The translations under genes were made by a program, and so were the position numbers. Of a stretch of 64,000 nt of DNA, positions 23,501 to 35,632 are shown piece by piece. The stretch comes from Strongylocentrotus purpuratus (Eukaryota > Echinodermata > Echinoidea > Camarodonta > Strongylocentrotidae), in contig NW_022145601.1 in the NCBI RefSeq assembly GCF_000002235.5, positions 21,053,889 through 21,117,888 on the forward strand, given 5' to 3'. The notes beneath the pieces are model-generated. The model was not told where the DNA came from and did not search any database. It worked only from the letters and a program-made list of their open reading frames with translations. Every line of letters begins with the position of its first letter. Within the stretch, counting starts at the first letter, position 1.

Positions 23501-25123
23501 TTGGTCGAGTGTGGCAAATGTAGATTATTGTCGACGTGGATTCGAACCCCGTACCGTGTGGTCCACAATCCAGAGATCCAGTAATAGTTCGATTTTAGTT
23601 GGGAATCCCCCCCCCCCCCCCCCCCGAAACGCTTTCAGTTGTTTAAAAAGGGTTTACCGTTTAATGGGAGAGGGTGTTCCTGTGAACGGTGCCCCATAAA
23701 CGCATATTAACTTGTTATGGTGACTGTATCCTTTTTGTCAGGTCTGGAATTTGCATTCAGGCAGTCCCCGAGATCCATGCAGGCAATCGCAACAGGAATC
23801 TTCTTGTTCTATGCAACTATCGGCCAAATTGTTGCCATACTCATCGTACCTCTTATTAACACAATCACGACAGGTAAGAACTTCCACTCCCATTTGAACT
23901 TGGACTTGCTAGGTCAGTCTAAGCTATTGCAGTAGGAGTACTGTGGTATGTTGGTGAAGGCTCTTGACTCTCATACGAGGGATGCACGGTTCGATCCTCT
24001 TGCTCGGTGTTTACATCTTTAGACAAAGTGTTTGGCCACATTCCATCTCGACCAATATGTATTTCAACAGATACCTGGCAATGCTTTACTAGATCGGTGT
24101 CGTAGTATTGTAGTTAATTCACTTGAGTCTCAATCTAAGGACTGAGGGTTCGAATCTCAGCCAGGCACTAACACTCTTTGGCAAGACATTAATCTACATT
24201 TGCCACTCTCCACCCACGTGTAAATGGGTACCTGTCAATCGCTGGGTGTAATACCATTTGCAGGGCCCTCAGGAAGAACAGCATTGAAGCTCATAAGATC
24301 CCCGGAGTAAACAACATTATAATTATTTGATAATAAAATTTGCATGGCCGCCTGAAGAGCAGCATTAATACTGATGTTGAGACGAAAATTAGTATTTCCA
24401 GGGCATATCGGACCTTTGGTGTAACCAACAACATGCATGTAATTGGAAACTGTTTTTTCAAAACACATACTTTATCGTGGTACCTATAAAATCACGCTGT
24501 TTTCACGAAGTGACGGTAGTGAAAAAAAATTGCATTCACTTTGCGTGACGATTTTCCTCACTACCGTCACTTCGTGAAAACAAGGACGGTATGTCCATGA
24601 CGACGAAAATCACAAACTTTATCATAGTACCTAAATCATGTATGTCCCTTACGACGAATGCACGATCAACATCCCTCTAAAAGTACACCAAGTAGACAGA
24701 AATATCTGAGGAAACACCCGTATTATATGATATTTTATACCAAAACACCATTATCGTTTCCAAAGTTCACTCAGTATAAACTATAATTGTATTTTCAACC
24801 TTCTCTTTAATCTAGATGACCCATGGTATCCACACGAGATCAACGATGGACATCTCAATTACTATTTCCTCGTCTTGACCGCCATAAGTCTGACCAATCT
24901 CATCATGTTCTGCCTGGTGGAGAAATTTTACAAAGCATTGGGACAATTTTTGTCAGAAGAAGGTACAATTAACAGCACGACGAGAGATACAACGATATCT
25001 ACACAAGCGATGACTGCAGACAAAACTACAACCAATGTCACCACTGCACTGATCAACGATCCGGCTACGGGGCTTCCCCAACCGGTACTACATGTACCTA
25101 CGACACCCTCTACGGTGGACTAA
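17507..25123 (+). CDS. SLC15/POT-like 12-TM transporter, paralog B (8 exons, 682 aa)
   Basis: Exons: 17507-17930, 19372-19579, 20044-20213, 21025-21443, 22077-22263, 22823-23023, 23742-23873, 24816-25123. Splice phases match gene A and the frame is open to TAA. It has the same fold and markers: IPQYVLMAAADVFVYI, LEFAFRQSPRSMQ and LNYYFLVLTAISLTN. Helix 1 is SDFTATFIAFAV, again without ExxER. Helix 4 has PPFAIRQIEKYG where SLC15 proteins have PFGADQ. The exon 4 loop keeps the Cys cluster RCKRNCCPNLCSS and one TSTSYGTVEV motif, and it is the shortest of the four. Exon 1 shares VEPIGDG and NEPEVD with A, so B is its closest relative. Likely a membrane transporter, possibly endolysosomal by analogy with SLC15A3/A4. 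The substrate is unknown. Confidence 0.87.
18676..18820 (-). mobile_element. Truncated TTAA MITE (AAGCCCCAC family)
   Basis: Reverse-orientation match to the 30446-30651 element: GGATTAGACCTCCCTGCAT, GGTGGTTATCTCATCAAAA, ATAGAGGGCGCAAGTAGCTA. The outer termini are lost. It lies in intron 1 of B. Confidence 0.75.
18971..19098 (-). mobile_element. tRNA-derived SINE
   Basis: On the minus strand: an A-box-like GGTCTAGTGG, B-box-like GAGGTTCGAAGCCC, then the family tail GTTGGCAAGTCATTAATGTA and TTTGCCAATCTC, and GTAAATGGGTA. Confidence 0.75.
19107..19352. mobile_element. Inverted-repeat element with internal 88-bp tandem duplication
   Basis: The ends ACAGTCAAGCCTG and CAGGTTTGACTTGT are inverted repeats. 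Inside, a unit of about 88 bp containing CTTGAAAATGGTTTCTCATT and ATGTACTAAAGGAACCTGT is repeated about 2.3 times. The right end stops about 19 bp before exon 2 of gene B. Confidence 0.7.
20231..20426. mobile_element. TTAA MITE (AAGCCCCACTGCACTA family), in intron 3 of B
   Basis: Begins TTAAAGCCCCACTGTACTAC 17 bp after the exon 3 donor, with the same flank (GTCAGTTTA...) as the copy in gene A. This position marks it as an insertion that predates the A/B split. Confidence 0.85.
22524..22760. repeat. Degenerate minisatellite in intron 5 of B
   Basis: Repeated but diverged words of the type TTCGTCTGCTTGGTCCTAAG, GACCCATTAGCGTTT and TTATCCGTTTGATCCTA. It corresponds in position and wording to the intron 5 repeat field of gene A. 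Confidence 0.65.
23045..23240 (+). mobile_element. LINE 3' fragment
   Basis: Translates as LEGRVEGTRPRGRPRINW followed by EENVKNWSGL. This is the C-terminal signature of many non-LTR retrotransposon ORF2 proteins. Only this tail is present, starting soon after the exon 6 donor of gene B. Confidence 0.7.
23505..23585 (-). mobile_element. tRNA-derived SINE fragment
   Basis: The minus strand shows GGGGTTCGAATCCACG (B box) followed by AATAATCTACATTTGCCACA, the family's post-tRNA tail. It ends near a 19-base C run at 23607. Confidence 0.65.
23941..24085 (+). mobile_element. tRNA-derived SINE
   Basis: TGTGGTATGTTGGTGAAGGC (A-box region), GCACGGTTCGATCCTC (B box), then GCTCGGTGTTTACATCTTTA, GACAAAGTGTTTGGCC and TACCTGGCAATGC. 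In intron 7 of B. Confidence 0.75.
24096..24247 (+). mobile_element. tRNA-derived SINE
   Basis: TGAGGGTTCGAATCTCAGCC (B box), GGCACTAACACTCTTTGGCA, AGACATTAATCTACATTTGC, then GTAAATGGGTACCTGTCAA. It is the best preserved copy in the window and lies directly beside the previous SINE. Confidence 0.85.
24499..24581. repeat. Perfect 24-bp hairpin
   Basis: The arm GTTTTCACGAAGTGACGGTA plus GTGA is exactly mirrored at 24558-24581 around a 35-base spacer. It lies in intron 7 of gene B. No coding content. Confidence 0.85.
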
Positions 25124-25312
25124 CGATGAAGATCGGAAGAAAATTGATTACCCTGTAAAGTATAAAGTATATGAAGTTGCCGACGTTTGACGCTCACGTC
25201 CTGATGACTGCATATTTAGAATAACATCGTAAATTGTTCGTAAACAAGGCCTTATTTAGAGTTTTCACTAAGTATCAAGACGCTATATACTTGTTTTAGT
25301 GATATGTATTAA

Positions 25313-26038
25313 AGGGCACCTGCCATCCAAATACAAGTTTATGCCAGTTGGTGCGTAGTCCTGCATACATCTCATATTTTGATATGTAAACTTCTGAATG
25401 TGTTTCATAGATTTCTACATTTTAAAATATCCACCCTCAAAATCCTCCAGATCCCATTCCCCTTGTGACATCTTCTGTCAGTCATAAATGAACTTACTTG
25501 AGAAAGTGGTGTGTAACTTTGCCAAAGTTGACCACCTGTTACAATACAACAAAAATAGCAACATATAAGTTGCTATATCATGTCAGACTAAAATAGTCGG
25601 CTAAACTAATACTCTACAATAGACAATGGTATGTAATTTCCCCGTACTGAGCACACGCTCATGAAATAATTGCATGTTTCATATATGTACAATACATCAT
25701 CAATGCCTTTTTCTTCCTGCTGATGCTACAGCATGTGTGACATAGCAACTTTTATGTTGCTATTGTATTACGTATTGTGCAAGGTGATCAGCCTTGGCAA
25801 GGTTACATACCACTTTCTCAGTTAGCTCATTGGTGACTGACAGAATGATGCCACAAGGGGAATGAGATGTGGAGGATTTTTAGGGTGGAGCTTTATAGCA
25901 AGTTAGAAGAAAAAAACATTTCAAAAAATATTTGAAAATCTATGAAACACATTCATAAGTTTACATATAAAAATATGAGATGTATGCAGGACTACAACAC
26001 CAACAGGAATAAACTTGCATTTGGATGGAAGGAGCCCT
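25313..26038. mobile_element. Long fold-back MITE with TTAA target duplication
   Basis: The whole 726 bp is an inverted repeat with arms of about 300 bp and a short unpaired centre. The ends are AAGGGCACCTGCCATCCAAA and TTTGGATGGAAGGAGCCCTT, flanked by TTAA on both sides. It is intergenic, between B and C. Confidence 0.9.
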
Positions 26039-26630
26039 TTAAGTGTGAGGTTGTATTTTGAATCTATTACCCGCACTTATAACCTTATTTCCCTAGATGA
26101 TAGGGTTCTTTCAATGTCAACCGAGTTGGCGTTGACCACAACAGTATATCGCATCTAACTAAATGTGTTTGAGAATGATATTGATATGTAGTGTTGTCTT
26201 TTCCTTTCACTCTGATCAGACTTTCTGTCTCTACTTAATATTTGCTGGTATGTTAAAATCATAAAATTCTTTGTGCGGTTTCTTTGATGCAATTTTGTTA
26301 TTAATATTGTAAAGTCATACATGATATATTACATGTAGGAACCGTTCTTCATTTTGAATCCGTCATTCGTATTAACTCGAGCTAGAAGGCATTTTGTATT
26401 GTGATACGAGCGTGTCATGTTCAGTTGTTGCGTGTGTGATATTAAGGGGAAATTAAGGGGAGAAGCATTAATTGAATGTGATGATGAACATTTCTTGTTA
26501 TTAAACCTGCGAGTTTTCTTGAATAAAATTAAAAACATAACGCATCGTGCCATGTAATTCATCAACGGTGTGCTAAAGCACGGGTTCGACCCATTGAAAT
26601 CTTGTTAAAACACGACAGTTCTATTGAATC

Positions 26631-28504
26631 ATGTCTAACGTTGATGATACTGCACTTCCAACGTCGTCTACGACACCTGCAGAGGCTGGAGAGGAAGATG
26701 TGGAGAATGAGGTGCCTACAGTCACGCTAGCAGCATCTATATCCCCGGTCACCCAAGCTAATGTCACCGACACCATCGACAACATCGAAGATGCGCTCGA
26801 CGGAGACATGACGACGGCCGACGGTACGGTCATCCCGAAAGAAGTCGTCAGGAACACCGCCTGCATCATATTTGGTGACTTCGCAGCGACGTTCATCGCC
26901 TATACGGTCATCAGCAACATCGTCGTTTTCGGGGAGCAGTTTCTCCGCCTCGACAGAGATGACGTCGAGGAATGGAACCTGATTGTCATCGGGGCCGATG
27001 CCGTGTTCTTACTGCTGACGGGGTGCTTCACGGATTGGTATGGCGGTGCTTATGAAGCTATGCATATCTACGGTGTAATCATCTTAGTAGGTAAGTTTTT
27101 TTTTTTAACGGACGAATTGTACGACGAATAATTTGTTCTTTCCTTATTCCACCACTAGACACAGTGGCGTAGTGTGGAGGGGGCATATGAAAAATGGGGG
27201 GGGGGGGCCTAGTCTTACTCCGAATGAAATGCAAATGTACAAGACTATTGATTGAACAGACGGTTTCACAAAGACTATAAGATCAACTTTAAGTTGGACT
27301 TAACTATGGCAGGCTGTTCATGCCACTGTTTGCTCTCACCAATATGATCTTTAGATAACAATTTTTCCTTCACTAATGAATTATCATAACACGTAAATTC
27401 TGTTAGATTTGTGACAATGATTTGCACGTCCCTTGAGAGACCAATGCCAGTAAATGGTGAGAGCAAACAGTTGCATGATCTGCCTGCCATAAATGGTCTA
27501 GCATTCTTTTCTCATTATTTTTTACCTCCCCCTTTCCCTTTTTTTCCTCTTCTTTTTTAAAATTTCCATTTCTTACCAATGGGGGCACGTGGCCTTTGCC
27601 CCCCCCCCCGTAGTTATGCCATTGACCAGTGCAAAATCTGTTTAGAAATTTAAAAGATTATGTATCATTATTTGTGTACAACTCTCTCCTGATTCGGTTT
27701 GTTATCAACTTGGATTAACGATAAAAATTCTCCCTCCATATTTCATTTTATTTTCACGAATGTTCTTTCTCTTTCCAATTTTACGTTAAATTCACCCTTG
27801 TTTCGTCAGTATGAATTTCAGGTGGGGTTGTTTGTCTTTTTTTATGAGCGTTTTCAATGTTCAATGAAACAATGGAATTTCCATACAGAATAAATTAATT
27901 ACAGGTAATTAAATATCCTGCTGGTAGGAGAGTAACATAAGTCATGTTGTGATGTCCTTCTCCGTATTCACTTTTTTTTATATTACGTTTCAAGAACGGT
28001 CCATTCAACTATATTTTAAATGCAATATCACAAAAACTTCTTGCTTCCTGTGCCCGTTATTTCTTGTTAATCTGCTTCTTTGTATTCGTCTAGCATTTCT
28101 TCTTTTTGTTTTGTTAATGAATTATTCGCCTTTCTCCTGATTTTTGTGTTATATATTAGCCATTCTTCTTCTTTTTTTTTTCTCTCTCTCTGTTTTTCTG
28201 TTTACTTTCCTGAAATGGAATATGGATCATTCACGCAAAACTCCCATGAAAACAGGGTGTTGGATTAAAATTTATCTATTTTTTCCACTGCGGTACTTAA
28301 TAATTTGAACAAGTTGTAGCTTAATACTCATATTCTTTAACTTAATCTTTTCATCTTTCTTGAAAATATTATTCCTCCAATTCTTCATTTGGCAACGGTG
28401 GATCCAGGAGGGGGAGCGGAAGAAGCATCGAAAACAAAATCACTGACGAGCAAGCAAGAAAGGCTTTCTCAGGTGACTGTTTTACCACAACTTCGCTGAC
28501 AAGC

Positions 28505-28536
<32 letters not shown>

Positions 28537-31500
28537 ACACAAAAACACCACAAAAAGACCAATGGGGGGCAATTCACCTCTGGATCTGCCACTGTTTGCT
28601 AACACACACACTATATTTTTGGTTGAGTATGGGCTTTTGCATACTGTACACATTATATCACATTCTCAGTAAATTCTTTCAACGCACTTAAAAGGGCTTT
28701 GGGCAAAGGCATAACAATAAATGAATTAAAAATCAAAGATAAGCATGACAAACTAGGTCCTTGGCTTTTTCAGGTGTATAATTCTTATCTGCCCCTCCCC
28801 TTTGAAGTAGGATGTTTTTTTTTCTTCAAATGAACGTCTCATATATACAAGTATATTTATTTTTGGTTAAGTGGAAGCTTTTGCATACCGACATTTATCT
28901 TACATTTCACATTCTCATCCAGTAAATGGTTCTTTGCACACTGTATACATGTAGATGGGCATTCAGTTCATCAAAACATAACAAAACAAACAGAAAATAT
29001 GCTCTAAAATCTGTTTATTTCACTTATTAAACATGGTACAAATCATACTTAAAGGTATAGACCAGTTCTAAGCATGCGATTGCATTGTAAAAGAAACGTT
29101 GTGGAATCGATCAGAAAAGGTTGATCATCTAGCATATATATATTGGTGTGTACTGCAAGGTTCTGAAATCATCAACATGATAAGAAATTTGGCCCAGTCT
29201 TGGTAAAGTTACAAGCACTGTACACAGAAAGATGTATATGGGACTACCCTATATCTATTCAGTCCGGATAGATATAACGATTTACCAAATATATCAATTA
29301 GTAGGCGGTTTCCCGTAATTAGTAATAAGAGCTTCCATTTCAATTTGAGAGGGGGGGGGGGGGTTCCAAAACTGGTCTTTACCTTTTTAGTGTTTTTATA
29401 CAAACTTCATCTGACAGGAAGAATGAAAAAAGGGATATCAAATTTTGTCACCATTTGTTTAGTCAAAAATGTATAACTCCTGACAAAGTCAATGTCTGTG
29501 AACCAAACATGAATATAATGAAATCCCATTATTTAAAGGGGAAGTCCACCCCGAAATTAAGTTAGTTTTAATAGGAGTAGAAAAATGAGAGAAACAAGTC
29601 AGTGAAAGTTTGAGCAAATTCCGATTAAAAATAAGGAAGTTAGGATTTTTGAAGTTGTGATCAATCAAACACAAATTGGCAACTCTATGACGTATCATGC
29701 GAGCTCAACTTCCATTTGCTCAGTACTAAAAAAATATAAAATTTTCATTTTCCCTCAAGAAAAATTTCAACCATACATGCACCCTAAATATAATAATTGC
29801 AAATGTTTCTATACTCCCCCTGCAAGGAACAAATATATATTCCGTCATCAATAACGAAGAAAACGTGATTTTATGGAATATTATGCACAAAGCAAATGAA
29901 GGAGAGCTTGTATAATAAGTCACAGAGTTGCCAATTTGTATTTGATTGATCACAACTTCAATAATTCATAACTTTCTTATTTTCATTCAGAATTTGCTCA
30001 AACTTTCACTCACCTGATTTTCTTATTATTCTGCCTCTGTCGAAACAAACTTATTTTGGGGGTGGACTTTCCCTTTAAAGATCCAACAGACATGAAGTAC
30101 CGTAATACATTAGGTAATTCTTTACACTTCACAAGTCTCTGCATGTGCTTTGATATCAAATTTTTTAGCCAGTGAATACTGTGTAAATTTAAATTAACTT
30201 TGTTATATTTCTTCCTCCAGGAAAGTCCTCGTTCAGACTTGAAGATCACACATAATTGCACAACTTAAAGAATGATCTCAAAAACAATATATATATATAC
30301 TGTATAATGAGCAAGAGTTCATTACTGTAGTATTGAAAGTTTGCAATACAAATACCAGTACAATCACATCTCTTGCTATTTTTCATCAGAATCACAGTGG
30401 TTTGCAAAAAATTCCTTTTTGCACACAAATATGTACACATATTAAAGCCCCACTGCACTACTTATAGCTATATGTACTTGCGCCCTCTATACCGGTATAG
30501 CAAATAATTCCTAATTGGTGACCATTGGTCGGCCATGATCCTCTTTTTCTTACAATACTGTTAATTGAGAGCTGTTTTGACGAGATAACCACCGGTCAGT
30601 GACCATGCAGGGAGGTCTAATCCCTCCTTGCCAAACTAGTGTAGTGGGGCTTTAATATGAAACACTTGGAGCTTCTTTGTAACATGTAAATAATTTTATC
30701 AGAACTGTTGAGGAGAAATAAATGTGATTATGTTCACACAGAACAAGTACCGGTACCTTACTGTGATCAATGTCCATACATAATGTGTTTGAAGTAAAAC
30801 AGACAATGCAAGAATGCAGAACCGGATTGGTGACCAAACAATTTGCAAATGTCCTGGTACCATTTACATACCTGCCAACCCTGAAAGCCATTAAATACAT
30901 GTACAGTAGGAACAACTAATCGATTTTTCAGAAATAGCAACATTATCAAATTGCTTATACATTAGGTTCAATTAATAGATAAAGACATAAATAATTTTTG
31001 AAAAAAAGGAGGACAAGAGTGAAATGCCCTTTTCTTTTCACCAAAATAGGAACATTTGTATTAAGTACTGTAGGAAAAGTTGGCAGGCATGCATTAAGTG
31101 TAGACTGTTCAACAGTTCTCCATCTTAGTGGTGATGGACTTTTAAAATGGGTGAAATAAATTGTTAAAGGGAGTGTAGCCTGATGAGACTATATGTCTTT
31201 CCCGTAGCCTGTCTCGGGCCAATGGGGTATAATACGACTATAGACGATATGACCGGAGCAGTCATGTGCGTGCAACACACGCAAAACCAAAACGTGAGGA
31301 GAACTTCGGTCTGTTTCGCAAAAGCTGACCATGTAGAGATTAAGTCGCTGACTACCATTAATTAAGTCCATTCGTTACGTGCAGTTATCCAAAAGGAGAC
31401 GTAGATGGCGATAACCAGTATTTGCCAAGCCACACCCACTCCCTTTAATGATTTTATCCATACATGTACATGTACATGTAACTGCTTCATTCAATTTTCT

Positions 31501-34500
31501 GAAAACATGGATGACCATTAATTCTTGAGTGCAATCCTAAAACGACACAGTACTGGAAAATCCAACAAAATAATAAAAACAGAAAAGCAAAACTAATTCA
31601 GAACCTAAATTAGGGTAAAATTTCAAATCCCACTGAAGGAATGAGGTCCCTAGTAGCAACACTACTAGGTTGTAATCCAGCTGGAAGAGAAGAATCCTCT
31701 CGGTTCATTTCTCTGGTTGCAAGCCCTGTGTTATGTTCATGTGGGTTGTTTGGGCGTTTGTTTTCATCCATTCCATTGGACGAACTGTAGATTACATCTT
31801 GACAGACGTTTAGAATTTGTTGTCGTAGTTTTGGATCTGCTACCTCTACATGTTTTCTTATCTCCGGTTCACTGGATGCACCCACCACCCATGAGACAAA
31901 GTTGTACAACTGAGGTGGTACGATGCCCATGGCTGCATTTTCATTCAAATTTTCGGCAGAAGGAGGCCCGGGAAGAGATTTGGTTGTGTCCTCGATTGAA
32001 GCCCTCAATGATTGTGCTGAGCCATACATGTCTTTCAAAGAAATGTTACTTTGTCTGTGCTGAGATCCATTGGTTTCTTCTGATGATGATTCCTCAGCAG
32101 CTGACGGTGAAGGAAGGAGCGTTTCTCGCATGACAGTTCTCTGTTCTATCAGCTCTTGTGTTGGAATATCGACTACATAGACTATTTCACCTTGATTGGG
32201 TTGAGAAGGCTTCGCGAAACAGAGCTGTGGGAAAGCACTACGGAGACGAGGCTTCAAGTTGCTCGGCCTGTAACCTTGAATATCAACACCGTCTGTTTTT
32301 CTCACTTCTTTTACAAACATTGATGTTAGTTCAGTTAGCCTCATGATTTCTTTCATATGGATAATTCTTTCCTTTACAATTTCACAAAAGTTTTTGAACG
32401 ACTGAGTGTAAAACCCTTCACCCTTCTCAGTGGGTTTCCGAGTAAGAAAGTAAGTATATGAACTGTAACAAGACGGATGGTACTCTACTGCAACACAATC
32501 CCTACCCTTTATCTCTCTAAGCAGATCGATATTGTCATTTTCTTCGGCTGCTTTGATTAGGCGATCTGCAGCAATAGCTGTGCAAGCTGTTAACTGCTCC
32601 AACTTCCTCTTTCTCGATGTTTTACATTTTATGAACTTACACTGTTTGCAAAGTACACATACAGGCGGTAACATTTCCTTTGATTGTGCAGAAGGGAGGC
32701 CCTGGGCTTCTGATGACAGACACTGAGCAGCTGAGTTTGATGCTTGTGGGTCTCCATCTCCAGTTTTGTTTCCTAAAACAACAAACACAAGACATAGCTA
32801 AATGTAATTCGAAAGTTTAAATGTATGGTATGAAGCAGTAGATTGCAATAATTATCTTCCATTGACTATTAATAAGTTGTGATCTGTAGAACAGGTAAAT
32901 AAGCGATAAAAGTAAAATACAACAAAATAGATGTAAAAAGATGTCTTTAAATCTTTAATAATATTCAAAGTTAATGATATGATAGCTTGTTAGTTAACCA
33001 GTTTCCCAAAAATTTCTCATACTTGATTCTGAATCCAATACCAAAATGGAGATTTAAATCTTTTGTTCTTACTTTAAAACATGAGAAAAGGTGAACACTG
33101 TAGTTTGCTTGCTGAATTTTTCTGATTCCAGCCAAGCATACATGTATCTTTTAACTATATTCAATGTCAGTGTTTACATGCATTCTTCAATTCAAATCTG
33201 ATCCCCCCCCCCCCCTCCTCTCTCTCTCTCTCTCTCTCTCTCATTCTGATCAATACCTGCTTCTTTGTCTCTCAACTCCTTAGCTGCAGCAGCTCTCCTG
33301 ACCTTTGATGCATCAGTATACTGGCAGTAGCATGAGCTTGAGGAGGAAAAGAAAAGAAAAAGAACATACTTTTACAATACACACCAATGGCATACTGATG
33401 GGAGGGGGGCAGTTGACCACCAGATATAATTAAAATGTGGTTAATTTCTAATGCGATACCAGCAATTTACAAATGTTGCTAAAATGACATTATTTTCCTC
33501 TTTTTTTCTTCTCACTTTTGCCCATTAGATCTATGTGAAAAATTGGAGTAAAACAGCTGAAAATAATTTTTTAAAATTCTCCAACCAATGTGATGTTATT
33601 GTTAACTTAAAGGGATCCGGGTAACTTTGTCTTCGATCCTTTTTAGAAATAATCCTTGATTTAGCTCATGCTGCAATGATAATTATAAACCTTTAGGTCA
33701 GTCAGGAACTCCATGACTTTTACAAGCCGATCGCCTGATTATCAAGATATTAATGATTGGAATTACAAATTTTGAAAACCTTTCGCCGAATGGTTTTCAT
33801 ATTACTAGTCTATTGGGAAAAACAAGTAGATCTAGACTAAAAGTAAAAACCGGTCACTCAAAGATTTTTACTTTTTTGAGGCACTTCTTGATCATTTTGA
33901 AGCGCGATATTTTTAGGGCTTCAATATCACACCATATTACGGACACTGGTAAAATGTAGGACCGTGTATCTCAGATTTAACATTGTTAAAAAAAGATCCC
34001 TTAAACTGGAGCTGGAGGTAGCTCCGGGAAGCTCCAACACCTGGAGCTTCCCGGAGTTAGAGCTGGAGGGAAATTTTAACACTACAGTCCAGAGTACAGT
34101 TTATATCCGTACCAAAGTCAAAGAGGTACAGTAATCACTAAATTCTCTCTACGCTCAAGCGCCCATATCACGAGTTCTACGGCAACTGTACGAGTGTAAA
34201 CATTATCAAATCTCAATTTCTCACCGATGATACACGGCCTGTGGCAGTGGGAGTTCGGCGAGCAGCTCTGCCAGCGCCAGCTGATCCACAGTGGCACTGG
34301 CAGGTAGATCGATGTTTTGTACGAACTTCCGAGCTATTTCACCTTGCCAGCAGTCGTATTTCCACCATTGTGCAGTGAACTTCAAAAAAGTTGACCAACT
34401 TTGCTTGGTAAAAGATGAAGTTTTCTCGTACAACTTAGTGTAGCGTATGAAACACGATGATTTTTCACCTTTTGGATTGTCATTTTCACACCAATCGGGA

Positions 34501-35595
34501 TCGGTGGACGACGCCATGTTTGCATGCTCTGGACTACTCGATCTCTCATTGGTCAATTCACGCCAACCTCTTTTTAAAGTTTTTTTTCTTTGAGCTAATT
34601 GTCAAAATTATGCGATATGTTTTGCAGATTTTTTCTAAAAAGTGCAATCCTTACACCGGGGAACACGCCACCATAACTCAAAATCGTTTCTTGTGTCTGG
34701 ACCAATGGCGTATAGGCCATGCCCCCAGGGGCCCTAGCTATTCAGCCCCTAAAAAAATAAAAATAAACATGCAGTACCTCATGCTTTTTGTAGGAATTGT
34801 ATACCCCCCCCCCCCCCGGTACTCAAACGTTGTTGATTTATGAAATATCATAATTTTCCGGGATTTTTCCTCACTTCTTAGTAAACTATACTTTTAAATG
34901 CATATGTTGGAAAATGACAAATTCCCAAATTTACAGTCAGGCAAGAAAAATGCTTATTTAGAGGCCTACATGTTTCTGGACCCCACTCCAATGAGTGTCA
35001 TGTCAGTGTCACAAATAAGCAGGCGCGTAGCCAGGGGGCGGTGGGGGAGGGGGTTCCCCCCCCCCCCCCCCAAAAAAAAAAAAAAAACGCCGGGATCGGT
35101 ACTTTGAGTCGTCTTCTTTCTCTAATAATTTAATAAAACTTCAAGTCTCGTGCTTCGTTTTCGAAATTGTCACACAGCTGACAGCCACAAATGACGCTTT
35201 CTTTTAAATAATTTTGTTGGTACTTTCTTTCACAAAATCCTATTCATTGTATGTCCAGTGGCGGATCTAGGGGAAACCATGGATAAATGGGATAAATTGG
35301 ATATATGCAAATTATGGTTAGACGCTATTGGGAAGGAAGGTCAGCTTGCTACAACTTCTGTAAACTATTTAATCTTCACAAAGATATCCCACAGACTAAC
35401 ATATTATAGCACCAGACGGGAAAAATACACCCTGACATAATGACTTAGAAAAATAAAGAAAGAAGAAGAGGATTATATATCAGGGGCGGATCTACGGGGG
35501 GTTAGGGGGTTTAACCCCCCCCCCCCCCTCCCTCTTTGGCTGCCAAGTGTTTAATGTGATGTACATAGAAAAACACCCCTCTCCCCCCCCCCCCC

Positions 35596-35632
<37 letters not shown>

